From Zoroaster sp. YZ-2022 (taxonomy: Eukaryota; Echinodermata; Asteroidea; Forcipulatida; Zoroasteridae): a stretch of 64,000 bases of DNA. The DNA is taken from NCBI GenBank assembly GCA_029582265.1, contig CM055817.1, positions 31,663,097 to 31,727,096 of the forward strand, read 5' to 3'. Below are positions 48,701 through 57,200 of this stretch, one piece after another. Position 1 is the stretch's first letter; every line of letters starts with the position of its first letter. Below the pieces are notes generated by a model. The model saw only the letters and a list, made by a program, of their open reading frames with translations, was not told where the DNA came from and ran no database searches. A program made the position numbers and the translations under genes.

Positions 48701-50541
48701 AGGGAGGATACATCGTTAGCAGGAGGGCAGGTACCCGGTTTCGATAGATCTAAGCATCAACATCCAAACAGTTACACCATGTGAACATTCACTTTTGAGT
48801 AGTAAATAGTTATGAAAAGAAGTGGTTCTTACAACTCAATGTTTCTCCTGAAGAAGATCAGAACATACTGATCGAAACGTTGAGTTGTAACAACAAAAAA
48901 CAAACTCAAAAACAAAAAACCTGAAAAACAAACGGAAATTGGGGTACCCGCTTAACTTTATAACAGGTCGATCGGCCTGTCGTCATTGGACGAGCTCGGT
49001 GGTCGAGAGGTTAAAACGACGTCTGTATTATATAGTAAGCGTGCAGGAAGTCAGTGTTTGGGTATGAAACAGGTCCACTCGTACTCCAACCAACTCGTAC
49101 TCCAACCAACTTGTGCTCATTTTGGTCAACCCGTACTCGTGCCAACTCGTACTCCAACCAACTCGTACTTCAACCAACTCGTACTTCAACCAACTCGTAC
49201 TTCAACAAACTCGTACTTCAGCCAACTCGTGCTCATGACTGCATGCGGTAATTTAGCATCAATGTAATCTGATCACTTTTATGTTTCCGCTCAATGTTAA
49301 AGTTATCAGTCATTAGCAACTCATGCAGGGGTTTACCTTAACTTTTTTGATTTTCTTAAAAGTTGACAATTTTCATATAATTTTAAAGCCTGGGAAACTC
49401 AACTTACTTAATTTATTATAATAATATCTTGTAATGTTTTCAACAGTTAATGGTAAAAACGACACACCAAGATTCCATTTTCTTCTACTGTATTTTCTTC
49501 TGAACTTTGGTGTGAATTTCAATGTTGCAATACTTATGACCAGTGAGTGTAGTAAGCATGCAGGAAATCAGTGTTTGGGTAGGCCTACTATCCGAGACGC
49601 CTGTGGATGTTTTTTCTCACTTTTTTCCACGCAGACATTGAAAGCTAATTAACTACATGAATGGCAAAGAATACACCCACACAGCCTGATAATCAAGCAG
49701 CACAGATGACTAATATGGTTCCACTAAATACCTGACTGTAGCTAGCCGAAATTTTGTCGCTCACGCTTTCCAGGATACGTGGTCTTACAGTATATCATGG
49801 AGGAAGGACTTCCTCCATGAGTATATCCACGTTTTGTGTGAACACAAATACACAATTATTTGTTGCTATATAGTTTATCGTGAAACCCTCCAAAATTAAA
49901 GAATGTCCAACCCAACCACCACTTGTGCACATTATGATGCACATTATGATGTGTGTACATTCATTGCTCAATATATATTTAAAAAATATCGTTTGCAATC
50001 CTAACTTGATTACACTTTTCTTAAGTGTATCCTCTATCATCTTTTAAAAGAAAATCCATGATACTTGTCAATATTTGGATATTCTTTCTCTACAAAATAC
50101 TGCTTCTGCAGTACTTGGAGAAAGAAATGATATTCTTTCATCGTCGTTATCTAGCTGGCTTATCTTCATCGGGCAAGTTCGGTGGTCGAGAGGTTATTAA
50201 GACGTCTGCACTGCAGGGGGTCGACTGTGGGTTCGAATCCCGCCAGAACCGACTGTTGTCTGTTCGTAATTTCATATAATTTGTCTTCTATTCTTTCAGG
50301 ACAGGAAACATACTTTCCAGATTAAAAACAAACTTGCCGGGAGCCACCACGAGGGAAATATTAAAACATATACAGGCAATGCATCTAAGAATGAATAAAA
50401 CGTACCTACGTCACCACGCCGCGGAAGTTTACGAAGATACCACACCGATTCCGTCTCCTTTTCTCTTACAGCTCGGCCATTCGCACTCATCAACATCCCA
50501 CATACAAGCAGAGATACTTGCCAGACGACTGTCATCTTCAT
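39594..50541 (-). CDS. WFIKKN-like secreted protein: WAP, Ig, EGF x3, Kunitz x2, NTR (12 exons)
   Basis: Twelve exons, each with GT/AG borders, join without a stop: 50541-50406, 48749-48585, 47253-47170, 46265-46179, 45602-45426, 44824-44702, 44059-43940, 43364-42977, 42031-41751, 41568-41494, 40856-40659 and 39775-39594. All junctions are phase 1 except the one inside Kunitz 1 (phase 2). The total is about 671 residues. Domain order: signal peptide, WAP four-disulfide core, Thr/Pro linker, Ig, EGF, EGF, EGF, Kunitz, Kunitz, netrin-like (NTR). Vertebrate WFIKKN proteins have WAP, Kazal/follistatin, Ig, two Kunitz and NTR, and bind GDF8/GDF11 and proteases. Here no Kazal domain was found and three EGF repeats lie between Ig and Kunitz. 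It is probably an extracellular protease inhibitor; growth-factor binding is unproven. The linker exons (47253-47170, 46265-46179) are the least certain. Confidence 0.87.
40659..40856 (-). CDS. Exon 11: NTR domain, central part
   Basis: 198 bases, phase 1. VVTGTVRRHVSTGGQLTSLV, then QSRLFHYPLLIIKS and a CQNQC pair. Acceptor TTCTTCAG, donor GTAGGT. Confidence 0.85.
41494..41568 (-). CDS. Exon 10: start of NTR domain
   Basis: 75 bases, phase 1. EREATQQPCLCNTQSLNAAF then CNSDF: the C-x-C and C-N-S-D-F landmarks of netrin-like (NTR) domains. Confidence 0.85.
41751..42031 (-). CDS. Exon 9: rest of Kunitz 1 and whole Kunitz 2
   Basis: 281 bases, phase 2 to phase 1. Kunitz 1 completes with YYDTETEQCHPFVYSGCQG and six cysteines overall. 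Kunitz 2 has CAHPIVTGRCKAKIPRWAYS and FVYGGCGPTGNNF. The P1 position after the second Cys is Ala in Kunitz 1 and Lys in Kunitz 2, predicting a trypsin-type inhibitor only for the second. Confidence 0.93.
42977..43364 (-). CDS. Exon 8: EGF-like 2 and 3, first half of Kunitz 1
   Basis: 388 bases, phase 1 to phase 2. EGF 2 runs DPCKSDVCQNGGIC to CAAGFEGTHC and EGF 3 runs SSCSSNPCRNGGEC to CPPAFTGAWC, both with six cysteines. A Thr-rich linker follows, then DICFLPMNAGSCARKQSKW, the start of a Kunitz domain. Confidence 0.92.
43459..43545. repeat. Short inverted repeat (GGTGGATCCA type) in intron
   Basis: TTGGTGGATCCAGGG and GATGGATCCACCC are inverted about 85 bases apart. This is a known style of tiny MITE end. 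A related GGGCGGATCCAGAACATTTT end lies at 63131. Confidence 0.4.
43940..44059 (-). CDS. Exon 7: EGF-like 1 (most)
   Basis: 120 bases, phase 1. CVNHVCLNGGTCKEGAVSYQ followed by CLCTEAYQG gives five of six EGF cysteines; the sixth is at the start of exon 8 (EYC). A Gly/Asn-rich GGNDNQGGQNGS linker precedes it. Confidence 0.87.
44086..44523. repeat. 105-bp tandem repeat in intron 6
   Basis: Just over four units of 105 bp, starting with ATCAGCAATTCC at about 44090, 44195, 44300, 44405 and 44510. Units are nearly identical, so the array is young. It lies 30 bases upstream (in gene direction) of the exon 7 acceptor. Confidence 0.95.
44702..44824 (-). CDS. Exon 6: Ig domain, second half
   Basis: 123 bases, phase 1. 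VELEDSRSFVCFGGHSRGY contains the D-x-x-x-F-x-C motif of the F strand, then TFIITVT as the G strand. Ig domains split by a central intron are common. Confidence 0.85.
45426..45602 (-). CDS. Exon 5: Ig domain, first half
   Basis: 177 bases, phase 1. SDLVLRCNIS carries the B-strand cysteine and LLMFWMVL the core tryptophan. Acceptor AAATTTTCAG, donor GTAAAA. Confidence 0.85.
46179..46265 (-). CDS. Exon 4: Thr/Ser/Pro-rich linker
   Basis: 87 bases, phase 1 at both ends, codes ASNVTKPQTTFSTVMKTDYT and TTPPSNSETT, probably an O-glycosylated stalk between the WAP and Ig domains. Acceptor CTATCTCAAG, donor GTATTT. Confidence 0.65.
46590..46745 (+). repeat. Penelope-type terminal block in intron 3
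   Basis: CTGATGAGGACGATCAG, AGCATA, CTGATCGAAACGTCGAG, then CCAGTTCTTTTCAGAAC and GTGTCACCGCAATTAGTC. It shares the stem-loop and tail of the copies at 20.5, 26.45, 53.85, 58.1 and 61.0 kb and lacks coding sequence. Confidence 0.6.
47170..47253 (-). CDS. Exon 3: Thr/Gln-rich linker (tentative)
   Basis: 84 bases, acceptor TTTTTTTCAG and donor GTACAA, phase 1 at both ends. Codes VDSTEKPTLKPQVWTTADQQ and onward. Low-complexity linker; supported mainly by phase and the good acceptor. Confidence 0.55.
48025..48171. repeat. Short inverted-repeat element in intron 2
   Basis: GGCAAAAACTGGGTTGTG at the left and CACCCCGCGGCTTTTACAG at the right are imperfect inverted ends, with internal ACACCAGTGGTG and ACTGGTGTTAA. 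It is related to 23356-23471. Confidence 0.4.
48395..48547. repeat. 33-bp tandem repeat in intron 2
   Basis: About four diverged units of GCTCGAAATAATCGAATAAC plus ATCAATAAAAAG. It lies just outside the exon 2 donor. Confidence 0.85.
48585..48749 (-). CDS. Exon 2: WAP domain
   Basis: 165 bases, phase 1 at both ends. KPGTCPP, then eight cysteines with QRCCPDDCGGTFC: the four-disulfide core pattern, complete within one exon. Acceptor GATGCTTAG, donor GTAAAT. Confidence 0.88.
48785..48895. repeat. Two Penelope-type ends facing each other
   Basis: TTTTGAGTAGTAAATAGTTATG (reverse orientation of the tail) runs directly into CTGAAGAAGATCAG, AACATA, CTGATCGAAACGTTGAG (forward orientation). The terminal block is thus present in inverted form with no coding sequence between. 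Confidence 0.5.
48984..49060 (+). repeat. tRNA-derived SINE head, 5' half
   Basis: GACGAGCTCGGTGGTCGAG and GGTTAAAACGACGTCTG resemble the A-box half of the copy at 50171-50250. The B-box half is absent. A GTAAGC...GCAGGAA.TCAGTGTTTGGGTA tail follows and recurs at 49548-49580. Confidence 0.4.
49076..49240. repeat. 16-bp tandem repeat in intron 1
   Basis: About ten units of CCAACTCGTACTTCAA with small variants, with a CATTTTGGT interruption. It makes open frames that are not genes. Confidence 0.92.
50171..50250 (+). repeat. tRNA-Ser-like SINE head
   Basis: AAGTTCGGTGGTCGAGAGG is an A-box and GTGGGTTCGAATCCC a B-box, with a long variable-arm-like middle as in tRNA-Ser. The anticodon stem does not form, so it is a SINE or pseudo-tRNA. 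A related half copy is at 48984. Confidence 0.55.
50406..50541 (-). CDS. Exon 1: signal peptide
   Basis: ATG at 50541-50539 begins MKMTVVWQVSLLVCGMLMSA followed by NGRA, a typical signal peptide with likely cleavage after NGRA. The exon closes with a strong GTACGT donor (phase 1). An in-frame ATG six bases later is also possible. A longer upstream open frame lacks similar features. Confidence 0.75.
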
Positions 50542-51389
50542 CTTCACAGGCCGGTTGGGGGAACAGATGATACAGGTATAGGGTAAAGAACCAGCGTACA
50601 CACTTTGGTTTTCGAGAGTGCTTGGTTCAGAGTTAATGTCTGCTGACAATCTCCAACGTGAAATAACAAGCTTGCTGACTTCGGTGAATTCAAACAATGT
50701 ACATGAGATCACTGAACTCCACAAACCACAGTGACCACGGACACTGAGTTATTTTCGTCGAAGCGAGTGAACAGACTTTTAGAATCCTTATCAGCACACA
50801 GAGCTGACTAGAAAAGATTACAATAAGCAATGTACTGTCACAAGTGAGTGGGTGCTAAAGGCAGGAAATGCATCCCAGGCGTGTGCGTGGTTGCCTGTAA
50901 GCCTACTTTGTTTCCCAATAAATATCTGAATATTCCACTTCCGGTCGTCAGTGGCTATCCAGCTGCTGACTGTTACTTCCTTTTGAGCCATATCCTTTAT
51001 TATGATTACCTGATGGTGGTGGGTTTGTTTGTCTAACAACAAATTAAAAATAAAGATACAAAAAGAGAGGAAGAGAAGAAGAAAAAAGGGGCGGTGCATC
51101 ATACTGTTTGTAAAACCGCTTCACTCAGTATGCGTACTTTCTTTGAATTAAAATATAATAATAATAATAATAATGTATAGATTTATATGCATTAAAGGAA
51201 GGTACAACATTGGCAGATTATCAATTAAATTAACGAAATATTACATAAAAACTTCCTTGAGGGTACATAATCTCCCGTACTTAATAATGGTATTCTTACT
51301 TCGCCAGGAAGTGTTATACCATGGTTATACATTCCAAACTTAGCATGGCCGTAGAGAAGGTAAGGGGTGGGGGTAAAAGCCAACCCTTA

Positions 51390-51545
51390 CACAAAAAAGT
51401 TTTATAGAAGTCTATAGAATGTTGTATAAAGATCTATAGAGCTCTATAGAAATTCCACAAATCTATAGAAACTCAATAATAATTATATAGAGTTCTATAG
51501 ACTTTCCATAAATTTCTATAGAACCAGTTATCTATATCTATATGC
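51390..51545. repeat. CTATAGA-rich palindromic cluster
   Basis: Eight or more copies of TCTATAGA/CTATAGAA within 150 bases, including the perfect palindrome TCTATAGAGCTCTATAGA at 51433-51450. Repeat-derived; no function assigned. Confidence 0.6.
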
Positions 51546-51689
51546 CATCCCCCGCTCTCCCTCTAGAATTATGCCAGTGCTTGAGTGACTTAAACAAATT
51601 AATACCTTCAAATTCGCTGAATAATGGGGAGGAGGGACATTTAAAAGTTACCTCTTGGGCACAGAAACTGAAGCTTGCTTTGATGGCTT

Positions 51690-52360
51690 GATTTGGTGAT
51701 TTATCTGTTTATGTCGACCCATGTGTCGATGGGTGTGATGAGTTGATTTGGTGGTCCTTGATGTGGGAGTGCTTGACAATTGCCGGCATCTCAAAATCTC
51801 CTCTGCGGCCGTGTGCTCGGTGTTCTTTCAGTCTCGTTGGGAGATCCCGTCCTGTTTCCCGATGTAGACTTTGCCACACTCAAAGGAGATCTGGTATACT
51901 CCCGCTCTGTTGCTGGAATCTGGTTTATCCTTGTGGGTGTGGAGAGGTCCTTGAAGTTTGCTGGGGGCAGAGTGGTAGACTTGGATGCCTGCTTGTTGGA
52001 GGATGCGCTGAAGTTTATGAGACATAGAACCTAGGTAGGGGAGACAAGTAGAAAGGGTTAGATTAGGGGAGACCTTGCGGTCGGGGTTTTGGGACAGGCT
52101 TCGATGTGCTGGGTTAGTAGCCGTTGCGCTGGAGGGTAGTCTTGATGTGCCGTAGTTCATTGGGTAGGCTATCCAGGTCGCATATGTTGTAGGCGCGTTC
52201 TACGAGGGTGCGGTTGACCGATGACTTGATACTAGGGTGATGGAAGGAGCGCTGGTTGAGGTATCGATTTGTGTGGCTTTGGCTTCCTGTAAACGCCGTG
52301 TTGTAGGGAGCCGTCTGGATTTCTGGAAATACCAACATCGTGATACGTACCATATCGTGA
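51690..52360 (-). pseudogene. Penelope-like element: RT C-terminus and GIY-YIG endonuclease, broken
   Basis: On the minus strand: SFHHPSIKSSVNRTLVERAY and SLPNELRHIKTTLQRNGY (RT thumb region), then in a shifted frame LPYLGSMSHKLQRILQQAGI, KDKPDSSNRAGVYQISFECG and KVYIGKQDG, the GVYQI...VYIG signature of Penelope GIY-YIG nucleases. Immediately after YIG a further one-base shift moves the rest (RLKEHRAHGRRGDFEMPAIV, KHSHIKDHQIN) into another frame. The RT core with its catalytic aspartates is absent. At least two frameshifts make it inactive. Its terminal block (stem-loop plus TACTCAAA tail) occurs in many short copies in this window. Confidence 0.8.
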
Positions 52361-52814
52361 ACAAGTGGTATCGTTACACCACTACAGTGTCACACCCCAC
52401 ACCTCTTTGGCTAAGGCCGTAAAACGTAGCTGTCAAGCTCTATGCTCCAACTTTGGCCATACCCTTAATGGCGACTTCGGTTATCCTGTACGGCTGAAGG
52501 GTAAGCGGCCCAACGCATAATGCACAACTTTGCGAGTTTGGATTTCTGGATATACTCGAGGGGTTGATATGGTCTCTTTCAACAATAAAGTGGTTGCCAT
52601 ATGGATAGTTCTGGAATTCATAATATTTATTTATTAATCTTTCTCTATCAATGAGTGCGCGAATCAGTAATTTCATACTCGTTGCAACTACTGGGAATGA
52701 AATTTCATCATTTTCAATGCCGAGGTCGAATGCATCATACAGTCCAATAATAAAAATCAGAAAGCATGATAATCGGAGCTTATATCGTTTGAGTTTGTTG
52801 AAGAATAATTGTTG

Positions 52815-52901
52815 CCCTAATAAACCTAAGAATGATCTTATATGTTTCTTCGTGACTGGTGGTGATTCGAATTTGTTATTGGGTTGCGAGTTTATTTGCA
52901 T
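52815..52901 (-). pseudogene. Possible small Ty3/gypsy RT fragment
   Basis: A minus-strand frame contains PPVTKKHIRSFLGLLG, the wording of the gypsy RT connection (TKKxVRSFLGLxGYYRKF). The match ends there; the following residues of the 153-codon frame are not recognised. Confidence 0.35.
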
Positions 52902-52969
52902 TGATCGAAATTGTGTCCGTGAGATACCGACCAGTGTTCATGGCTGTCAAACACGTACGATGGGGTAAT

Positions 52970-53600
52970 TCTGTATTATCACTGCTATACATTTATAGTT
53001 GCTGATGTTGTTGGTGTCCTTCAGTACTAAACGTTGCTGGTGCAATTTATGATTTCATGTCGGGAAATGTATTACCAAATTCTCTCTGAAATATCCGAAA
53101 GTACAGAATCCCTCCCCCAACATTTATGATGACAGGACGGCAATGGCAATTCCCCCTCCGCCGAATAGTTATGTCTCTAGAATAAATCTACTCAGAGCAC
53201 GTATTATGCTAGATTCGCGTACAACACACACGCGAGTAGCGAAACCTACGAGAGCCATACCAGTACTAGCCTTGATCAAGGCGCGTCAGAACAGTTTGGT
53301 CTCATAATTTTCCCGCTAATTAGCTATCCAAACTCCAGCGCACATGCACACAGTACACGGATCTACATGTATATGCATACTGTATTCATGTACATGTACA
53401 TGTACATATACATGCACATGTACATGTATGTATTACATTGTACATGGATATACCGTACATAGAGTGACCATTCGTCGTCGCGCCTTGATACTTCTGTACG
53501 TGCCAACATTTAAGGCGGAGCTCACACACGTCGGTGTAAGGCAAAAATAAATCAACTCCTTACTGCTAATATACCAAATTCAAAAACGAAAGACGTATAC
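52970..53600. repeat. Repeat-rich stretch with ACATGTA tracts
   Basis: 53265-53340 matches the dispersed repeat at 35165-35240 (TAGCCTTGATCAAGGCGCGT). 53385-53445 is an ACATGTACATGT-type palindromic tract. No gene. Confidence 0.5.
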
Positions 53601-53689
53601 TCATTGGTTATTGCCTCCTCTACCTCCTGTGTGCGTGATCTTTTTCAGGTGTATTGTTTGGGGTTGCCCCGTGCGCCTTAACCAAAGGC

Positions 53690-55440
53690 TTATATAACAC
53701 GCATAACCAATATTGTACATTCGGTGGGGAAAATAGCATTCAGTTGAAGAAAATAATTTGTAAAGGGATTTAAAATTAGCAAACACTGTGCCGAAGCAAT
53801 AAAGAAAGCCAATTGCTTCTGGGAATAATAAAGAGGAACCACCTGAAGACGATCAGACCATAATGATCTAAATGTCGAGGTCTAACCACCAGTTCTTTTT
53901 GGATTTACTACTCAAAAGAGTAGTACTCTACAGTGCCACAGCAAACAGTATTTACTTAGGAACCAAAATAAAAATATAATTAAAATAAAAATAAAAATGA
54001 AAATGAAAATGAAAATGAAAATAAAAAAATAAAAACATAAAAAAATATCAAAAAAAATAAAATAACAAAAATAAAAAAAATTAAAAAAAAACTTGATCCC
54101 TGAGTTTGCAAGATAGGAGGCGAAGATCCCATTGCAACATAATAATAAAAAAATTAAAAAAATTAAAACAAAACATGACAGAGATGAGTAAGGTCAACAT
54201 TGACACGCATATGTATTCCATGATGGATATGCATGGGTTGTTCACTGCATGATTGCCAGCACGTAGTTTTTCTAGAAATACGTAATTTGATGATCTTGTA
54301 ATTGTTTGGCAATATTGACTTGTATTACATTTCACTTAATGGCAATGAGTGTGAATATAAGGTGACGATGGTTTGAAAACTAAATCTGAACCATTGCAAA
54401 ATACATTCATGCTCCTTGTCTCTTAAAACCCTGCGGCGTGCCATGCTGCTAATTTTTTCAGTAAGTTGTAAACAAAATTTAATTACTCCGTTGATTCTTA
54501 CCCCAAATTTCTCAAATTCCGTAAGTTCACTGTTGAAGTATATCCAAATAGCATGGTTAATTCCCATTAGCCTGCTTTGAACCATTGATCCAAAAATCCT
54601 ACTGCAAAAAGCATGGTCCCATAGGACCGTGTACAAATCCTAATCACATCTGCGGCGTGCCATGGTGCTTATTTTTAAAGTCCGTTTGTAAACAACACTT
54701 AATTACTCCGTTGATTTTTATCCCAAATTTCTCAAATTCCGTAAGTTCACTGTTGAAGTATACCCAAATAGCATGGTTAATTCCCATTAGCCTGCTTTGA
54801 ACCATTGACCCAAAAATCCTACTGCAAAAAGCATGGTCCCATAGGACCGTGTACAAATCCTCCTCCCATCTGTCAACACAAGGTCATTGAGTTCGGCTCC
54901 TAAGTGGCTTATCAAAAGCTATCAGTTACCTACTGTGGTGTGTCAGAACACGATTCCAGACAGCCTGGAGCCATCAGCCAGAGGATGAGAGATGTTTATT
55001 CCTATAACTGCCATGGGTACACATAATAGGGTATATTTTATGTCGATTTGGGGTAGGGTAAAAAGCGTTATCAGAACTAAAATAAACATCAACCTAAAGG
55101 GCCCTTACATTTTTTTGCTTCAAATTGTTGTCTAGGGTCTAGAGGACCTCTAGGCATCTGTTAAAACCATTGGGAGTTGGTAGTGTTCAACACAACAGAA
55201 GTTATAGCGCCCCTTCACACCTACTGAAAAGTTTAGCGCGATGCAACCACGCTGTCCGTATAAGTGTCATGGCACTTCGCAACCAGGTACAAAGAAACAA
55301 CACTATTAATATAGCTTTCTAAATAATACAAAAATGCCCTTGACAAAATAGCTCGCTCTACACTGTTCTTTGAAACAGAAGAACCACACAATATTTCAGT
55401 ATAGTTGTATAATTTACTATGTTTGTTGTGGATTCCAGAA
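53690..55440. repeat. Composite dispersed repeat, copy 1
   Basis: In order: ACACGCATAACCAATA block (53699), Penelope-type terminal block (53835-53955), an A-rich ATAAAA tract (53960-54090), a GAGTTTGCAAGATAGGAGGC block (54092), TGAGTAAGGTCAACATTGAC (54187), CATGATTGCCAGCACGTAG (54247), ATGCTCCTTGTCTC (54408) and AAACAGAAGAACCACACAAT (55373). The same order recurs at 57.2-58.99 kb and 61.0-61.96 kb. No coding sequence was recognised. Confidence 0.7.
54433..54860. repeat. 219-bp tandem duplication inside copy 1
   Basis: GCGGCGTGCCATG...CATAGGACCGTGTACAAATC occurs at 54433-54641 and again at 54652-54860, with about 95% identity. Each copy gives an overlapping 70- to 103-codon minus-strand frame, an artefact of duplication. 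Confidence 0.9.
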
Positions 55441-55599
55441 TAATTTGTCATACTAGCAAAGTCTCCTCATTACTTTGGTACCAAATCTGGATGCGCGTTG
55501 TGCAGCCCTTAAAGATAATGCTGATTTACGAGCGCGTATACCGGCTTTATTACGTGAGGGACATTACGCGCCGGAGCGTCATGTAACCTGTTATGTTTA

Positions 55600-55960
55600 T
55601 TATGGCTGACAGTTTATTATGGCTGACCGGTATTCCCACCCCTGGACCGTACCGATTGCTAGCCCGAGAAATTCAGAACACACACTGTGCGCCGTCCCCG
55701 GCCCCAGACACGTACACTATGCAGCGAGATCAATAACTAAGTCGTGGATATCGTTGTGCAATGCTACCTCGTACGCGTTCGAACTCGAACAACAGCCTTG
55801 ATCCTTCTGTCACCGAAAGCTTATGTGTTGCTTTATTTCCCCATTGGAATTCCAATGGAAAGTCGTATGCAAGATGTGGGCGGTTCATTTTAAATGATGG
55901 CCAATCACAGGACCCTAGCTTTGACCCCATTTGAGCCCACACACACATCATGCATACACA
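55600..55960. repeat. Dispersed repeat, inverted relative to 63450-63830
   Basis: GCGAGATCAATAACT, TCGTAGGTATG-like and GTTCGAACTCGA blocks, and TGGCCAATCACAGG, occur here in plus orientation and as reverse complements at 63540-63760. Both copies end near a GGCCCCAGA block. Confidence 0.6.
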
Positions 55961-56480
55961 CGATTATGTACAACGTACATTAACCCAAATATGGACTCTC
56001 TGTACACATGTGAAACGGAGTACAGGAAGGTCAAAGTTAACCTGGGCAAGTTGTAAGTGTACAGTACAATCATGTATATCGCGGACATGCATATAATGTA
56101 CAGTGTACTACATACAGTATACATTATGTATATGAGTCCGTACAATGTGTGAATGTGTTTGGCGCGACGAAAGGTCACTGTTGTATATATACGGCACAGT
56201 ATATACAGTGTACAGTAACTGTTGTACTTGTATGCATATGGATCCACTGTGTGCATGTACATACAGAGGGGCAAAAGTTATGTGAACAAGTTCATCGTTC
56301 GTATGTGCCTTGGTCATGGCAAGTGGAGGATCAGTAACTAATTTTCTTACATTAAAAAATAAATGAAAACAAAGTGACGCATTATCATTTGAATAACGAG
56401 GTAGGCAAATAATATAGACAAAACTCAATTTCTCAATAAACCGAGACAATTAACAACATCGGTAATTACCTTCCTACAAC
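55960..56480. repeat. Repeat copy with GTACA/TATAC tracts
   Basis: GGGGCAAAAGTTATGTGAAC and GTGCCTTGGTCATGGCAAGT (56270-56330) recur at 59360-59415. The rest is short palindromic TGTACA/TATACA sequence. Confidence 0.5.
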
Positions 56481-56484
56481 ATTA

Positions 56485-57010
56485 CAGAATTGTTATCAGA
56501 AAGCTTACCTGGTGAAGGTAGTAGTCATCCTGAAAATAAAATTTTAAAGTGCACAAATTTCAGAGAAAACACGAAAAAAAATTCGCAGTTTTCACAAAGT
56601 AAAAATGAATTTAGTCAATATTTGGACTTCAAATACTGTGATCTTTCATTTCAACAATTTAAATCCTCAAAACTTTCTGTTTCTAATTAAAGTAATGGAG
56701 TTGTTTGTAAAATTGGAGTCAATCGTGGTTTTAAGTTTTCACGAAGTGACCGATTGCAGCCTTGTTTATGTATTACTGCATATATTTTATGCGAACGGCA
56801 TTTTTTCAGGGAGGTAGGAAAGGTGTGGGTGGCAGTGTGACACCACTAATCTCGATTTTAAGTTGGCAAATCGAACTTCAGTTTGCAAATTAACAACAAA
56901 ATCAAGCCATCTAAGCAGGCTTGTATGTGTTGTGCCAGAGGTGCCATTTTGTGAATGCTTTTGAAGTTTGTGTACAGAAGTCCATTTGGCAAGGCAATAA
57001 ACAAGCAAAC
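56485..57010. repeat. Dispersed repeat segment
   Basis: CATCTAAGCAGGCTTGTATGT...GTGCCAGAGGT near 56907-56943 matches 60954-60985, and AAGCTTACCTGGTGAAGGTA (56501) is the inverse of 62930-62955. No gene. Confidence 0.5.
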
Positions 57011-57016
57011 ATTTCA

Positions 57017-57034
57017 GTCCGTCCGTCCGTCCGT

Positions 57035-57080
<46 letters not shown>

Positions 57081-57200
57081 GACAGTCCGTCAGTCCGACA
57101 GTCCGTCAGTCCGACAGTCCGACAGTCTGTCAGTCCGACAGTCCGACAGTCTGTCAGTCCGACAGTCCGACAGTCAGTCAGTCTGTCAGTCAGTCAGTCG
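57017..57200. repeat. GTCC/GTCA tetranucleotide array
   Basis: About 45 units of GTCC and GTCA, with GTCCGACA higher-order units in the second half. Ser/Val/Arg/Gln open frames across it are artefacts. Confidence 0.95.

Noticed and set aside
48986..49267. Overlapping frames of QLVLQPTRTSTNSY repeats
   Set aside because: They are translation of the 16-bp tandem repeat in intron 1 of the WFIKKN-like gene, on the opposite strand.
50171..50250. Functional tRNA-Ser gene
   Set aside because: A- and B-boxes are present but the anticodon and acceptor stems do not pair, and a related partial copy occurs nearby: a SINE or pseudo-tRNA.
52440..52901. 153-codon minus-strand frame as a host gene
   Set aside because: Only a 16-residue gypsy-like stretch is recognisable; the rest overlaps sequence recurring at 57.5 kb and lacks support.
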